Source: Berberis thunbergii (Eukaryota > Streptophyta > Magnoliopsida > Ranunculales > Berberidaceae). From it: a stretch of 64,000 nt of DNA. Below the pieces are notes generated by a model. That model was not told the DNA's origin, ran no database searches, and was given only the letters and a program-made list of their open reading frames with translations. Position numbers and translations under genes: made by a program. How positions within the stretch are numbered: position 1 is the first letter of the stretch; the number at the start of each line of letters is the position of its first letter. This document shows positions 44,990 to 57,897 of this stretch, in pieces. The stretch spans positions 310,001-374,000 of the forward strand of contig QNQO01005880.1 of NCBI GenBank assembly GCA_003290165.1, given 5' to 3'.

Positions 44990-45220
44990 AATCACCTTGA
45001 CAATAAAATCTCCAAACTGCAACTTGCGGCAAATCAACTTGCATCTAAGTTGAAACTTGCAAGTTGCAATTTACAACTTGCAAGAAACTACCCAACAACC
45101 TGCAAGTTGCATAACAAGAGGCAAACTTGTAACAACATGCAAGTTGCAAACCAAGAAGCATTGTAACAACCTGCAAGTTGCAAGAAGAGCATAACTTGCA
45201 AGTTTAACAACAGATTGTTA
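44990..45220. repeat. Cluster of AACTTGCAAGTT-like palindromes
   Basis: At least eight copies of aacttgca or tgcaagttgca, in both orientations, lie within about 200 bp of the L1 3'UTR. The spacing is irregular, so it is not a simple satellite. Confidence 0.75.
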
Positions 45221-45840
45221 AAAAACAAACAGGAAGCAATCTTCCAATTAAATTTGCATTAATCAAACCAGCTCTGCACCTAATTTTCCGGTAATCAAGC
45301 AAACTAATCCTGAAAGATGCCAGCAAAAACAAGCACCATTTCCGCAATCTGTCCAGCACAGATAGACGAAGAGAGAAACTCGCCGCACCGCAATCTGAAC
45401 CAAAGAAAAAATCAGGACTCTGTTCCGCACAAACAAGGTCAGCAATATCATTCTGTCCAGCATGTTTCAGAGACCGAAAACAGCACTTTACCCCACCATT
45501 GACCTGTTTCGAAAACCAGAATCAGCGAACGCAAACTGTCCAGCTCATTTCAGTGCCCAAAAACAGCACTATGTCCCAACCCCTGCCCTGGACTGCTCCG
45601 CACCTACGGCATTCCATCAGATCAGCACCAGAAAATATCTCCAAACGAACTGCATGCAGAGACAGATGCGACTCTGACCAGTCCGTTACCAGGACAGCAA
45701 CTCTGTCCAGACTCTCGTCAACAGGCCCTGAAAAAATCAGTCTGCACGGCATTTCAAATCTGCACGGCACTTCCAAAATCAGTCTTCACAGCACTTCAAA
45801 TCTATGACAAACCACTGCATAGTAACACCAAAAACATCCT

Positions 45841-48800
45841 CTATTCCTGATCATGACGAACATAGGCGGTTTTGCAACTGTCAAGCCAAACCAAACCTGC
45901 CAATCTCCTAGACAATTCATTCGCTCCATATGTGACAGTCCTAAAATCTTTTTGTGCTCTATCCGCTAGCGCATCCGCCACAACATTTGCCTCTCTGTAT
46001 ATATGTTTGCATTTTATCTCCATTTTTTCCGCCATGGACTTGATTTATATAAAAATGTTCTCCAACTGCCAAAGAATTTTGAAAGAGGCCCTAAACCATC
46101 CACAAACCAGTTCCGAATCCGATTGGACCATCACTTTTCTCAGCCCCAATGAAAAACAATGTCGCAAGCCCTCCACAAGTGCCAATGCTTCCGCTTTGTT
46201 ATTGGAACCTTCCCCGAAAAATACTTGCTTTCCCACAACGGAAAGACCCCTTGAGTATGTAACAATCACCCCTCCTGATGCTTTGTTTCTCTGAGAGGAT
46301 CCATCAACATTGAGAGCAACAAAATCTGCAGGATGGAAGATCCAGTACACAATTCTGATGGCTTTTCTTCTAACTGGGCTCTCTTGTAGCCCCAAAGCCC
46401 TTAAAGAGACTTTATTTTGACTGATTTGTTACGGAATAATAAAGGTGTTTGCCAACCTCAAAATGCGCCTAATGTTTAATATCACAAAAACTGAATTTGG
46501 GGAAGCATCTTCATAGACACACTTACATCTTTGCTTCCAAATTTCCCACAAAATAAACATGGGAGTCAGAAAATATAACACACTTTTTTGTGACTTCATC
46601 TTGGCTCTTTTAAACCATATTAATAAAAACGTAGAGATCTCTGCTGGCTTCCTTACATGCACGTCAAAAACCCCTTCGAAATGGTTCCACACCTTTGTCG
46701 CCAATTTTCCTTCAAGAAATAGATGGTTCAAGGATTCCTTCTTCAGATTGTCACAACACCTACATCTTGAGGCTAGGCTAAAACCACATCTGTGTAACTC
46801 CCCATCCACTAGCACACCTCTTCGCAATAGCTTCCACACAAAAACTGAAATCATAGAAGGAATTATGTCTTGCCAAATCTTTTTGCTTAACTTATTAATC
46901 GGTCCATGATTCTGTAACAACTCATACGCCGACTGAACAGAGAAAAGACCATAAGAATTAGGAGCCCAAACACATCTATCATCCTCCCAACTCTCGCTCC
47001 TCAATCTATCTGCATAGAGGTTACGTCCCATCATCCTGAGATTTGGGTTGATCAATTCAAAATTACTTGATATCACTTCAGTCACCGTAGGCCAAATACC
47101 ACGACTAACCAATTCCTCCGACCTTCTGAAAGATGCCACAATATTCCAGTTTTCTTCATAAAAACTAATATTACCCTTTCCAACACGCCAAAGCGAGTTA
47201 CTCAATAACAGAGATTTACAAAGCATGATCTCCTTGTAAAAAAGTGATGCCTCACATTTTACAATTTGACAACTCAAAGCAACTCTATGCAACCGGTATT
47301 TTTTTTTCATGAAGGAAGCCCATAAAGAATCCGAATTAATAAGATTCCAAAGAGCCTTAACTCGAAAAGCCTTCATCACAACAGTCAAATTTCTAACACC
47401 TAAGCCTTCCTCATCCTGAGGCAAACAAATCTTGTCTCATGGCACCCATTTTTTCTTCAACCTGCCTTCACAATCTCCCCAAAAGAAATCAGCTAACAAG
47501 CCATTAATTCTTTTCAAAACATTTTTGGGCACACACATGGCACTTAGAATATAAATAGGGATTGAGCTCAGAACATGCTTAATTAAAATCAATCTTCCCC
47601 CCGGGGATAACAATTTTGCTTTCCATCCCTGAATACGACTTTGAATTTTAACAACCAACTCTTCAAAATAGGAAATTCTGACTTTAGCTTGAAAAATAGG
47701 TCCTCCCAAATTCGTCAAAGGAACGCTTTTATATTCGAATCCTGTAAACATTTTCAAAGCCACAATTCTTTACACTGGCGCCTTAGCCTCCAGCATAAAA
47801 GAACTTTTTCCCTCATTCATTTTTTGACCTAAAGCATTACAATATCTTTTCAAAAATTCCATGCATCCTAGAAATGAAGATTTTCTCCCATTTAAGAAAA
47901 TAAGAGTATCGTCTGCATAGAGAAGATGTGAGATTGGTCTACATGCCCTCGGTGTATAATAATATCCGATTTTGCCTTTATTAAAAGCCACTTTCAATCC
48001 CCTACTAAGAACTTTAGAAGCAATAATGAATAGTAATGGTGATAGTGGGTCTCCTTGCCTTAATCCTCTGGATGATCTAAAAAAGCCTTTGTAGGCTCCC
48101 TGTAGTAAAATTGAAAAATCACAAGAGGCGATACAATTCAAAACAATATGGCAGAATCTACTGTTGAAACTAAATCTCCTGAGCACCGCAAATAGAAAAG
48201 TCCATTCAAGTCGAACATAAGCTTTCTCCATGTCAATCTTCAACACTGCGTTTTCCCCGAAAACCTTTTTATGGATATCCCTTACCAATTCCTGCGCTAG
48301 TCCAATATTTTCACCAATGAACCTTCCTCCGACAAAGGCCCCCTGCTCCAGATAGATCATATTTGGCAAGAACAGAACCAGTCTATTGCATAGAGTTTTA
48401 CTAAAAATTTTATAAATCACATTGCACAGGCTAATATGGCGAAATTCATAAAAGGAATCTGGGTTATGTGTTTTCAGAATCAAAGCCATAAAATTCGCCA
48501 TGAAAGACGCAGGCATAGCCTCCCACTAAAAAAACTGTATCGCAGCTTCCCATTTATCAATGCTTAGGAAATCCCAGCAAGTTTGAAAGAAACCCGACGT
48601 AAAGCCATCCAGTCCAGGGGCACTGTTTTTATTAATATCAAAAACCGCCTCTTTAACTTCCTCCAAAGACAACATTTTAACCAAATCATCGCACTTAGCA
48701 GAACTAACAATCATCGGAATGCACTCTAACAATTTTGTATCCACCACACAGTTTCCTTGGGAAGACAACAGATTATGAAAAAATTCATTAATTAACATTA

Positions 48801-50023
48801 TCAAGAATCTCACCTGATTCCAAGATAGTCATGCCACATGATAAAGTGAACTAGGAAATAACCCTACTTTTTTGTTTCACCTTAGTGGAAGCAAAGAAGT
48901 ATTTTGTGCAAGCATGCCCCTCCTTGTACTCTTTTTCACCAGATATCTGAATCTAGTAAAGCTCCTCTTGTTGGAGAACAAATATGTACTCCGCCTTACA
49001 ATGACTCAGATTACAACAAGCTGTAACATCCCAATTAGCAACCACATTTCGCCCAGTATTGCCAATATCTTTCCAGCCAGCCAAAAGAATAGTTTCCCAC
49101 TGTTGCATCTCATCTTCTAGAGACCGCAGTATGCTAAAAACATTGTCAAAAACCGTCTTATTCCACTGTATAAAAGTTTTTCTCACCATTTATAGCTTAA
49201 CATCCACTTTGTCAAGAGGTCTCATACTGCCCATGTTAGATAACCAGATGTTTTTAACCAAATCAAGAAACCTAGGATGTGTCATCCACATATAAAGGAA
49301 GCGAAAAGGCAAAAAACCTGTTCTTGTCTGCGTTGGCATGAATGCCAGCAGCGGAGAGTGGTCTGAGAAGGTCCTACTGAGATGTTCGACTTTCGGACTA
49401 GACAATACTGTTAACCAAGCCGAATTAACAAGGACTCTATCAAGTCTGGCCTAAATACGATCTCTGCCTCTTCTATTATTGCACCAAGTGAGGCCCCATG
49501 AAACCATAATCTACCAATCCATAGTTTTCAATGCAATCTGAGAAATTAGACATGCTATCCAAAGACGACTCAACTCCCCCAATTTTTTCTTGCGACATCC
49601 AATAAGTATTAAAATCCCCTCCAACCATCCCTGGGAGATCGTGATTGGAAGCAAAATTAATCATATTTGACCAGAGATCCCTTCTCTCTTCAACCGAACA
49701 TTTAACATACACAAAAGAAATTAAAAAAGTTCTTGAAGCAGAATCTGTTACCTTACAATGAATAATCTGATCCGACATTTCCACGATCGAGAGGTCTAAA
49801 ACTGCATCCCAGAAGATCCAAAATTTTCTTCCCATCCTGTCATTTGAAGCAAATCCCGCAAGCTTTATTTTATTTCCAATTTCCAAGTGTCTACTAGCAT
49901 CAATCATAGGTTCTGGTAGCATCAAAATTCTCACATTATTATCCGCAACCATATTTTTAATCGACTCCTCATGGCTCTATTACCAACCCCACGATCATTC
50001 CAAAACATAAAGTTTTCTATCAT
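45841..50023 (-). pseudogene. L1 ORF2 (endonuclease, reverse transcriptase, RNase H), broken
   Basis: The start is MIENFMFWNDRGVGN at 50023, one base after the ORF1 stop. An APE-type endonuclease follows (MVGGDFNTYWM near 49600), then the reverse transcriptase with RGLRQGDPLSPLL and the catalytic YADDTLIF near 47910, a zf-RVT region (LHRCGFSLASRCRCC), and an RNase H domain (LNVDGSS, HIYREANVVADALADRA) ending at 45841. At least two or three frameshifts lie between start, endonuclease and RT. In the RT frame there are stops at about 48525, 47766, 47427, 46397 and 46038. Such an ORF2 nicks DNA and copies RNA in place; this one cannot. Confidence 0.93.
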
Positions 50024-50024
50024 A

Positions 50025-52119
50025 CTACTTACTGGAGGAAGACACACCCTTATTTGTCTTACGACTCGTGACCAGAGGCACCGCCAAGTTGACTTGTTGC
50101 TTCTTGGTCTCTTCATCCGACTGGGCTCCCAACGCCAAATCCTTAATAGCCACAGATTCTGGTCCTACCTCCGAATTAGACTCTGATTCATCACTATCTC
50201 CTGAGGCACTTTCGAATGTATTGATGTTAATTTTTTTCTTTTTTTTTCTCAGCATTCTACCCTCTTTAACCAAATTAATAGCAATATCTAGTATCACATT
50301 CAAATATTCTTTATTACCTGAAACCACCTTGTCCAAAGGATCACCAATGTCCCCAGTATCGATTTGATTAGCCTCTACGTGATCTCTCCATGACGTTGAA
50401 ATATCACCTGACACAATTTCAATTTCAATTTCATGCGAAGAATCTTGATCATTGCTCTCTTCTTTCGTTGGGATAAACCTCCACGGTTCCTAGCCAGCAA
50501 CCTATGACTTGATATTCAAAAAGTCAACCTGTGCATTACCTGAAACCGAACACGAAGACTGAGATAATGGCGACATTGCCTGTTGTGAAAAAGCAGAGCG
50601 TGCAAACTCTGGCTTGTGCACGACATGCTCTGTCTGGAACAGAGCATGCTCTGCTTTGAGATGATCTTGCTCTTGGAGGGACGACAACTGTTCTGACTGC
50701 TTCACGGCTGAGACTGATTTGTGCAAAACAGCTTGGACGTTTTTCGCATTTCCTGATTTGGCACTTGGCAGGCTCCCTAGATCAGCACTTCGACTTTCAC
50801 CAATAATCTCTCCATCAACACCTCGAGTTGGTTCCCTACGTAGGATCTTAAGTTGACTTATATTACTGTTTTTATTCCCTTCTTCAAAACCAGTATTAGT
50901 CGCACCTAAGATTAGTAAATTGTCCTGTTTAATTGTTTCTTCTTGCTTCCCAAGCGCTTTTCCCACTTCACTGTCTGTGTACCCCACCTCACGAAGGCAT
51001 TCCTCTGTATTTTCTTGAACCACTAAATCAATGACTAGAGCCTCATCCTTACAAGATGACTGATTATTCAATTGATTGCCCTCATCTTCTATATCGTTCT
51101 CTGTAAGAGATGCAAATTTGTTTGACAAAATAACATTCACTGGATCTTTGGCCACTAATTTCTCCATGATCTCCTCACCCTGATTTTTCTTTCCACCACT
51201 CGTACCGACCTCTTGGTTTGTAACTTTTTCTTATTATTGACTGGCACATATTATTGCTTCGTGATTTTGACTTCCACCTTTTGTTTCTCGATTTTCTCCT
51301 CCTTCCCCGAGTTTGATGATCTCATATTACCCTTATGACCCCATTTTTTCTTGCAAAACTCCTACTGATGCCCAATCACAGAGCAATAATCACAATATTT
51401 GAAACATGGGTATTCAATCTTCTGCCAAAATCCCCTATTGTTAGCCCTATCTATCCAAATCCTATTCGGTAAATTTTTTGCCAAAGTTATCTCCACGCAA
51501 ACACGGACAAAACCCGGGCACGATAAACAACTAGTATGATCATCCATGTGCAAAAAAACACCAAAAGAATTCAAAATTGCCTTTAAAAGAGGGGGATGAA
51601 ATAAGTGAAAAGGCAAGTTAGGCAACTCTACCCATAGTGGAACTGAAATCAGATCCGCTTTCAAACTGAAGCCATCATGCCAGCAAAAAGCTTTGAAGCG
51701 GACTCCTCAAATCAAGAAACAGTCCCTCGAATAAATTTTCTTTGCTTCAGCCTCAGATTGAACTAGGACTAGAACGTAACGCTGATCTAGTAATCCTAGC
51801 GAGAAATCACCTAGTATCCCACAGGTTCGATGAATCGAATCTCGAATATCTTCCAATGTTGGCCTGTAACTAGAGAACTTTTTAAAACTATCACATGTTT
51901 TTCCATAAAAGCTTCCCCACAGGTTTCATTAGATGTCGTTAATCCAATGGATGGCTCTCCTTCTTTCCAGAATCTCTTTCCCTCAACATGTGTTTCCTTA
52001 CCATCATCAACAAGAATTTTTCCAAGTATTTGGGTGAAAGAGAGCTTCGAAGCCTCTTCCGCAGATTCCCTACTCCCCATTGGGGGAGAGGGAGTAATAA
52101 CAGCTAGGGGAGTTGACAT
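50025..52119 (-). pseudogene. L1 ORF1 (DUF4283/zinc-knuckle RNA-binding protein), broken
   Basis: The start is at 52119 (MSTPLAVITPSPPMG). A DUF4283-type region follows (VPLWVELPNLPFHLFHPPLL, IWIDRANNRGFWQKIEYP) and a zinc-knuckle start (CFKYCDYCSVIGHQ) near 51370. The long, hydrophilic C-terminal part (51167-50025) includes KKKKKININTF. The three segments lie in different frames, and a stop at about 50500 interrupts the last, so it is a pseudogene. ORF1 proteins bind LINE RNA. Confidence 0.85.
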
Positions 52120-52485
52120 ACAACAATGAAACCAGACCTAGCAATGATTGCAGTAAAGGCCAAGCAAAGATCGATCGCCAGGTAGAGTGGACGCCAAGAA
52201 GTGGCGGCCAGGCAGGGCTAGATAGAGCGACGGCCAGGCAGGGTGACGACCAGGATGGCGATGACCAGGCAGTAAAGGCCAAGCAAAGATCGATCTAGCT
52301 GTAGTGGCAGCAGCTTTAGATTTTCCTAGGTAAGGTTTTCTCAAAATCGCCTCAGGCTATTTTCATGGTTATCGGGGTTGTTATGAAGGAAGATTGGGTT
52401 GGATGTTGATGTTTGGGGCTGAGATCTCTATTAGATGGAATCCTGTGTACAGATATACCTTCAAAGATGGACTTTCTCAGAGGTA

Positions 52486-53240
52486 TTACTTTAATTTTAT
52501 TTCATTAGGGATATAACCAATTTCAATAACATATCTAGCAATGAAATGTTATTAGTATTTTGTTGCTAATAATAATGGTGTTATTGTGGATTTCTTTTCA
52601 TTGCTAAAAGTGGTAATATTTTACATAAAACTTATAATCTTTAAAATATTTAGTCCTAATTCATAGTGACGAAATATTATTTATTGATCCTTACTATATA
52701 CGTAGAAATAATTCTTTATATTGCAAAAGAATATTAATTTGATTTAATAAGCTATAAATTTGCTTCACACAACACAACTATTCAAATAGCTCAACTGGTA
52801 AAGGTTGTAATATATTTTACTACAGGTCAGGAGTTCAATCACTGTTGAGCCTAAAAACCGTAAATGATAATAAATAAATTTGTTATTTGGTGGCATTTTT
52901 AAAGAAACACTTTCCTTGACAAAATTCAAAATTTTGTTGGAAAATAACAAGGAAAAAAATTTGTTATTGGGTTAAACAACTTCATAGCTTATTAAATCAA
53001 ATTACTCTTCTTTTGCAATAAAAGATCATTGCAACGTATATAACACGGACCAATCAATAATATTTCGTCACTATAAATTAAGATTAAATATTTTCATGAC
53101 TGTAACTTTTATCTGAAATATATACCACTTTTAGCAATGAAAAAAACACAATAACATCATTATAATTAGCAACAAAATAGTAATAGCATTCCATTGCTCG
53201 TTATGTTATTGAAATTAGTTACATCCCAAAAAAAAAATTG
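52486..53240. repeat. Inverted repeat (foldback), arms about 280 bp
   Basis: The arm 52486-52770 is repeated inverted at 52965-53240: for example ataacatatctagcaatgaa against ttcattgctagatatgttat-like sequence, and the gggatataacc outer border. The loop of about 195 bp includes a tRNA-like phrase. It forms part of the right arm of the CACTA-like element. Confidence 0.8.
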
Positions 53241-54539
53241 TTGTAAATAAGAAAACCAACCTTAATAAGAAAAACAAATTCAGGGAAATTTCTATCAATC
53301 GTCAGCAATGAAATAAATTGTTACCCATAATATTATAATTAACAAAAAAATATTATTTTTTGAACAAAATTTTTACTTCCACTGTAAAGAATTTAGGAGC
53401 TTTAAAAATAAATAAATTTAATGAAAAATTTTCATTACAAGTACCCAAATAAATCGTTGCAATAACGTGATAATTAACTAGAGAAAATTTAGTTTCATTG
53501 TTGAAGATACATGAATACGTGTTATAGTGCATTTACGAAGAAAATGTTTGTCAATAATATTAATCTTTATTAGCAATGAAACAATTTATTGTAAATGATG
53601 TCATAATTACTAACAAACTAAAATTTTGTTGACATAGAAATATTTTGTTGCTAAATAATGTTGGTGGGAAATTGGTTTTGAAAGGAATATTTTCCGCCAC
53701 CTCTTTAACAAAGAAAAGTTGTCAACAAAATATTTTTTTTACAAAAAGTGACAACTTTATGGTTTTTCCAATAAAATTTATTTATGCTAGAAATAGTAAT
53801 ATATTGACGAGCAAAATAAAATTTGTTAGTAAATAACATATTTCTTGTAGTGAGTATACCAATTTCGAACAAAATAATTATTTGCCGCTATAAAATAGGT
53901 AGTGAACTTTAACGAGAAACATATTTTCATGAAAGTAATTATCACTTTTTACCTAGAAAACAATTTGTTACCAACAAGGTTATAATTACCAACCAAATTT
54001 TTTTCCTTGCTACATTGATTTCATTTAAAAAAAGATATTGTTTCCAACAAAATAAAAAAACATTGTCAATAGTGTAACAATTTTCAATGAAATATTACGC
54101 TGTTTCTATAAATTAATAAACAAGCTTTAACAAGAAAAAAAAACTATTGGAAACAATTATCAATCATTATCAACAAACCAAATCATTACCAATAATGTGA
54201 TTATTGTCTAGGAAAATGTATTTCCTTATTAAAGAGAGATGAATAAGTGTTAATATTCCATTAACAAGAAAAATAATTTGTTGTTAAAATTTGTCTTCTT
54301 TAGCAACAAATATTTCATTCTAGATGATGCCATAATTACCAAGGAACTAGTATTTTGTGGCCATAAAAATTAATTCGTTGTTAAATAAATTTGGTGGGAA
54401 ATTAGGCAAAATGCATTATTTTACAGTGTACCAAGTAGAACCTTGGTTACAAAAAATAATGGGATTTATCAAGGTGAAAAGTGAATGCTTGCTATGTGAT
54501 TGTTCGTGTTTGAAATTGGTTAAAATTAGTATCGCAATG

Positions 54540-55690
54540 TCATATTCCAAAAACTTGATGTGGGGATCCTAATGCATTATTTCATTAAGTCTGAAGACAG
54601 TTGTGGTTAGAAGAGCTGAACCCATTACATTCCGTTGGAAATTTCCCCTAGACGGATGTTTTGTGTTGAATACAGACGGATCAGCGATAGATGGATTGAT
54701 TGCAGGAGGGGCGATTTTGCACAATGCAGCTGGACAGTGTGTAATAGCAAAGCATTTGTTATAGGGAGAGGCTCTAATAATAAAGTTGAATTTGTGCTTT
54801 GTTAGAAGGTTTGTTGATGTGTATGGAGGCTGGCGTATAGAAACTAGTCATTCAAACTTATTCAATTCTGGTGAAAGAATGGATGAATAAATTTTTCAAA
54901 ATTTTGTGGCCATTAGGGGATATATGGAACATAATTTTTTTCGATTATAGAGAATATTGAATGGATATACAATCATGTGTACCGTGAAGTTAATGTTGCT
55001 GCTGATGAATTAGCAAAGGTTTCACAAAGGGCAAAAGGAGTCGATATTACAATGCTCAATCGCTTCCGAATAGAGCTATGGCTTTGGCGAAATTGGATCA
55101 GTCAGGGACCGCATACATCCTTCAACCCAAGAAGGGTAGAATTGATGCTAGATTTTTGTTTGATAACTATTTTAGGGGAGGGCGAAGTGTACCTAGCGTT
55201 ACTCTACTTTTTTGTTGGACAACGGGGCTAGATGCACTTGAGAATATTTATTTTGTGAGGAAGTAATAGAATGTAAATCAGAGATGGATGAGTCTTGTTT
55301 TGGTTAAGAAGTGTTGCTCTGTTTTAGATTGGAGTTGCGATGAAATGAGCTTAAGAATGAAGTGTTGCTCTGTTTTGAAGTGCTGCCCTGTTTTGAAATG
55401 GATTTGTTCAAGCGAGTTCTTCATTAGTGTTGATTGTGCTCTATTTTTGGAATGAAGATGGTTGTGCACGGTTTGGTAAGGAAGTGAAGTTGCTGGATCA
55501 ATGAGTTTTGAACTTTGATATGTTTATTTGGTTGATTTGTAGGCTGCTAGGAAATTTAAGTTTTGTCCTAGGCATTGAGTTTTATTGTTTTTTTTTTCTA
55601 TGTTTGTTTATTTATGGTAAAGTCGTCATGTACTCCCTACAAAGTAATAAGGGTTTGGCATTAAAGTTGCCCCTCCATACCTGAGTTTTT
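54540..55690 (+). mobile_element. 5'-truncated L1 LINE fragment (RNase H and 3'UTR)
   Basis: On the plus strand 54600-55050 encodes an RNase H region in pieces: RWKFPLDGCFVLNTDGSAID, then after breaks WIYNHVYREVNVAADELAKV. The end carries gtaaagtcgtcatgtactccc at 55618-55638, the same tail motif as the large L1, followed by a short A/T-rich stretch. It is unrelated in position and strand to the first L1, so it is a separate insertion. The RNase H domain is frameshifted. Confidence 0.75.
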
Positions 55691-56165
55691 TTTAAATAAA
55701 AAAATTTAATAGTTATAGATTCGTTATAAGTTTTTTCCACGAATGGTATAAATTAAACTTTTTCTTTTGGTATGCCTACTTTTTAGGTTAGGGTTTTTTT
55801 TCATTATCTTTGCCATGTCCTATGCCAATATGTGATACAAATAAAATCGTGGTGAGTTATTTAGGTTTAATTAAAGTGAAGTTGGGGATGGATTTTGATT
55901 TGGGTTTGGTCTCAAAGTGGAGGTGTTCAAAGGGTTAGATTGTTACTTGAATGTGTTGGTGGTCGTAAACGATGGTGGTGTTGGAGGCGGTGGTGGGTTG
56001 GGATGGTAGTTCATTTGAAGGTGTGCGTGGATGGGAAGGTCATGGAGGTAATGGGGCATGCTCATTTTCAAATAAGAGAGAGGTTGAAGAAGATGAATGT
56101 GAGGTTTTTATTAAAACCCTCAAGATCATCAAGATATGCTTTATGAAATTAAGGGGTAACATTAA
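55691..56165. other. No recognised feature
   Basis: GGTGGTGG-rich stretches at 55905-56050 make composition-driven open frames. Nothing else was seen. Confidence 0.4.
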
Positions 56166-56519
56166 TATTTTTAAGGGTTTTTTGAGTTGGACGCTCATTA
56201 GTTTATACGTATTAAAGTTTGTCCTTTGTTTTGAAAACTAATTAACTCCTAACATTCGTTTCTGACGGAACCGTTAAGTCCAACTCATTGACTGGTCAAG
56301 ACTAAATTTTTAACCATTTTCCCTTTACCTTGGGTTAATTGAGTCAAATTTTTGGATAATTGAGTCTAATTTATTGAACCCTAAATCCAAAATTTGCCCC
56401 CACCACTCCTTTGTTCTCTCATTCTTTTTCCCTGAAGTTATTATTTTTTATGCCAGTAGGAACCCACTCTGTAACCCCTGATTCGACGTCTTTCTTTGTT
56501 GAATAGAAGACGGAGGATT

Positions 56520-56760
56520 TCCTTGCTGCAGTCGCAATGATCAGAGGAGCAGCATTGTCGTTGTTGCAGTCACAGTGATCAGAGGAGGAGGATTGACTTG
56601 TTTGCAACGATCAAAGGATGATAATTGCCTTGTTGCAGTCGCAATGGAAAAGGACGAGGGGTAGGACCAGAGGAGGAGGATCACCGTGTTGACTTGTTGT
56701 AGTCGCAATGGAGAATAGCTTGTTGCAGTCGCAATGATCAGAGGAGGAGGAGGATCGCCA
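56520..56760. repeat. Minisatellite in the MULE
   Basis: About six imperfect copies of a unit of 30-45 bp with the core ttgttgcagtcgcaatgatc and agaggagga. Confidence 0.7.
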
Positions 56761-56851
56761 TGGCTTTACCTTTGCTGGATAAAGAATTTTTTTTGCGCTT
56801 TAGGTTTTATTTCCACACTCTTGGGTTTTTATTTCTTCACCGTTGATTGGG

Positions 56852-57090
56852 CTTTGGATGAAATGTGAAGAGGTGTTAATTTTCCTCACCAAATGTATTT
56901 CATTTAGGCGCCATTTTCCCTCTCTCTGTTGTCTCACGATTGTGAAATGTTTAAGTGAGGAACTGGGAACCAAATTTTACTTGAACAAACATGTAATGAC
57001 TCGTCAAATTTCCTCACGTAAACTCGAAACCATGAAAACTTTCGAAGCGCCACATATAAGTTCCCACCTAATGATAGATTTCTTGTAGTG
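56852..57090. mobile_element. CACTA-type right end fragment inside the MULE
   Basis: The homologue of 37985-38228, ending TTTCTTGTAGTG at 57090. No left end is present, so a terminal fragment was probably trapped in, or inserted into, the MULE. Confidence 0.7.
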
Positions 57091-57821
57091 ACCCCCAAAT
57101 CCCAACCCCCATTTCCACCACCACTTCCGCACATAAAGACACTCTGAAATCACCGCTGCCACCTTTACTTTTCCCATTCTCTTGCAAAGATTCGGGTGGT
57201 GGTGATTGTGGCTGCTTGTGTCATCCTTTTCTCTCACAAGCTTCCCCCAATTGATCTGGAGGAAGAGGAACTAGTGATGAGTCGTCAACATGTTGCTGGT
57301 GGTGTTTGTGTTGATGGTGGTTAGACTAGCAGTGCCCTATTGTTACTCCCAGGAGTTTTCAATGGGGGCCCTGTGAATCGATATCACAATACTCCTACAG
57401 AGGTAATACTATGGTCTCATGCTCCTTCTACTACTCACCTCCCTCCTCTTTACAAGTTTTTTTTGGTTGATGGATGGATATTTATAAAGTTGTTGCTAGT
57501 TTAGAAGGGGAAGGTATCGTTTGTCTTCTGTGTTATTTTTTGGTGATTGGCTTGATCTAGAAGTCACATCCTTTTTAGTCGTGGAGTGATGTGTATGTCA
57601 GTCTTTGTGTTCAGAAAAGAATCCTTGGGAAGAGGTGAATCTCCATTCCCAAGGCAAATATGGTTTGTTGGAAGAAGAAGATTAGAGAGAGGGAGACATT
57701 GGTATAAAAATGGGATTCCCCGTTAAAGTGGTGAATAAGGACTCAACTAGGACCATTGGTCAAATCCAGGCACATTTACTTTTGTCAATACTCTATCTAG
57801 AGATCATCCTAAGTAAGTTAA

Positions 57822-57822
57822 A

Positions 57823-57896
<74 letters not shown>
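57822..57896. repeat. (AAT)n microsatellite
   Basis: About 25 uninterrupted units inside the MULE. Confidence 0.97.

Positions 57897-57897
<1 letters not shown>

Larger units (their letters stand above)
43639..52484 (-). mobile_element. L1-type LINE, near full length, inactive
   Basis: Minus-strand order: 5'UTR (52484-52120), ORF1, ORF2 with endonuclease, reverse transcriptase, zinc-finger and RNase H regions, then a 3'UTR reaching 43639. It is bracketed by attacttt at 43631-43638 and 52485-52492, a possible 8-bp target duplication; the surrounding sequence on the left is an arm of the CACTA-like element. The 3' end has no poly(A); it ends in a hairpin, CATCGG..CCGATG, containing gtaaagtcgtcatgtac. 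Both ORFs have stops and frameshifts. Confidence 0.85.
42979..54424. mobile_element. CACTA-like long-inverted-repeat element complex, split by an L1 LINE
   Basis: The left end CATTACAAGAAATCTATC (42979) and the right, reverse complement CACTACAAGAAATATG (53852), begin arms that stay similar for over 600 bp (42979-43638 against 53852 backwards). Flanks act and agt differ at one base. A second copy of the arm, lacking its last 170 bp, lies at 53853-54424. The arms are built of near-repeats of gtaattatgacatca and ttgttgctaa-type blocks. No transposase is left; the L1 at 43639-52484 occupies most of the interior. Confidence 0.65.

Noticed and set aside
46559..46909. Plus-strand 116-codon protein
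   Set aside because: Antisense shadow of the L1 ORF2 zinc-finger region.
52785..52855. tRNA gene (tagctcaactgg and ggagttcaatc look like A and B boxes)
   Set aside because: The cloverleaf does not form, no acceptor stem pairs and the B box is degenerate. It is a common tRNA-derived motif in plant repeats.
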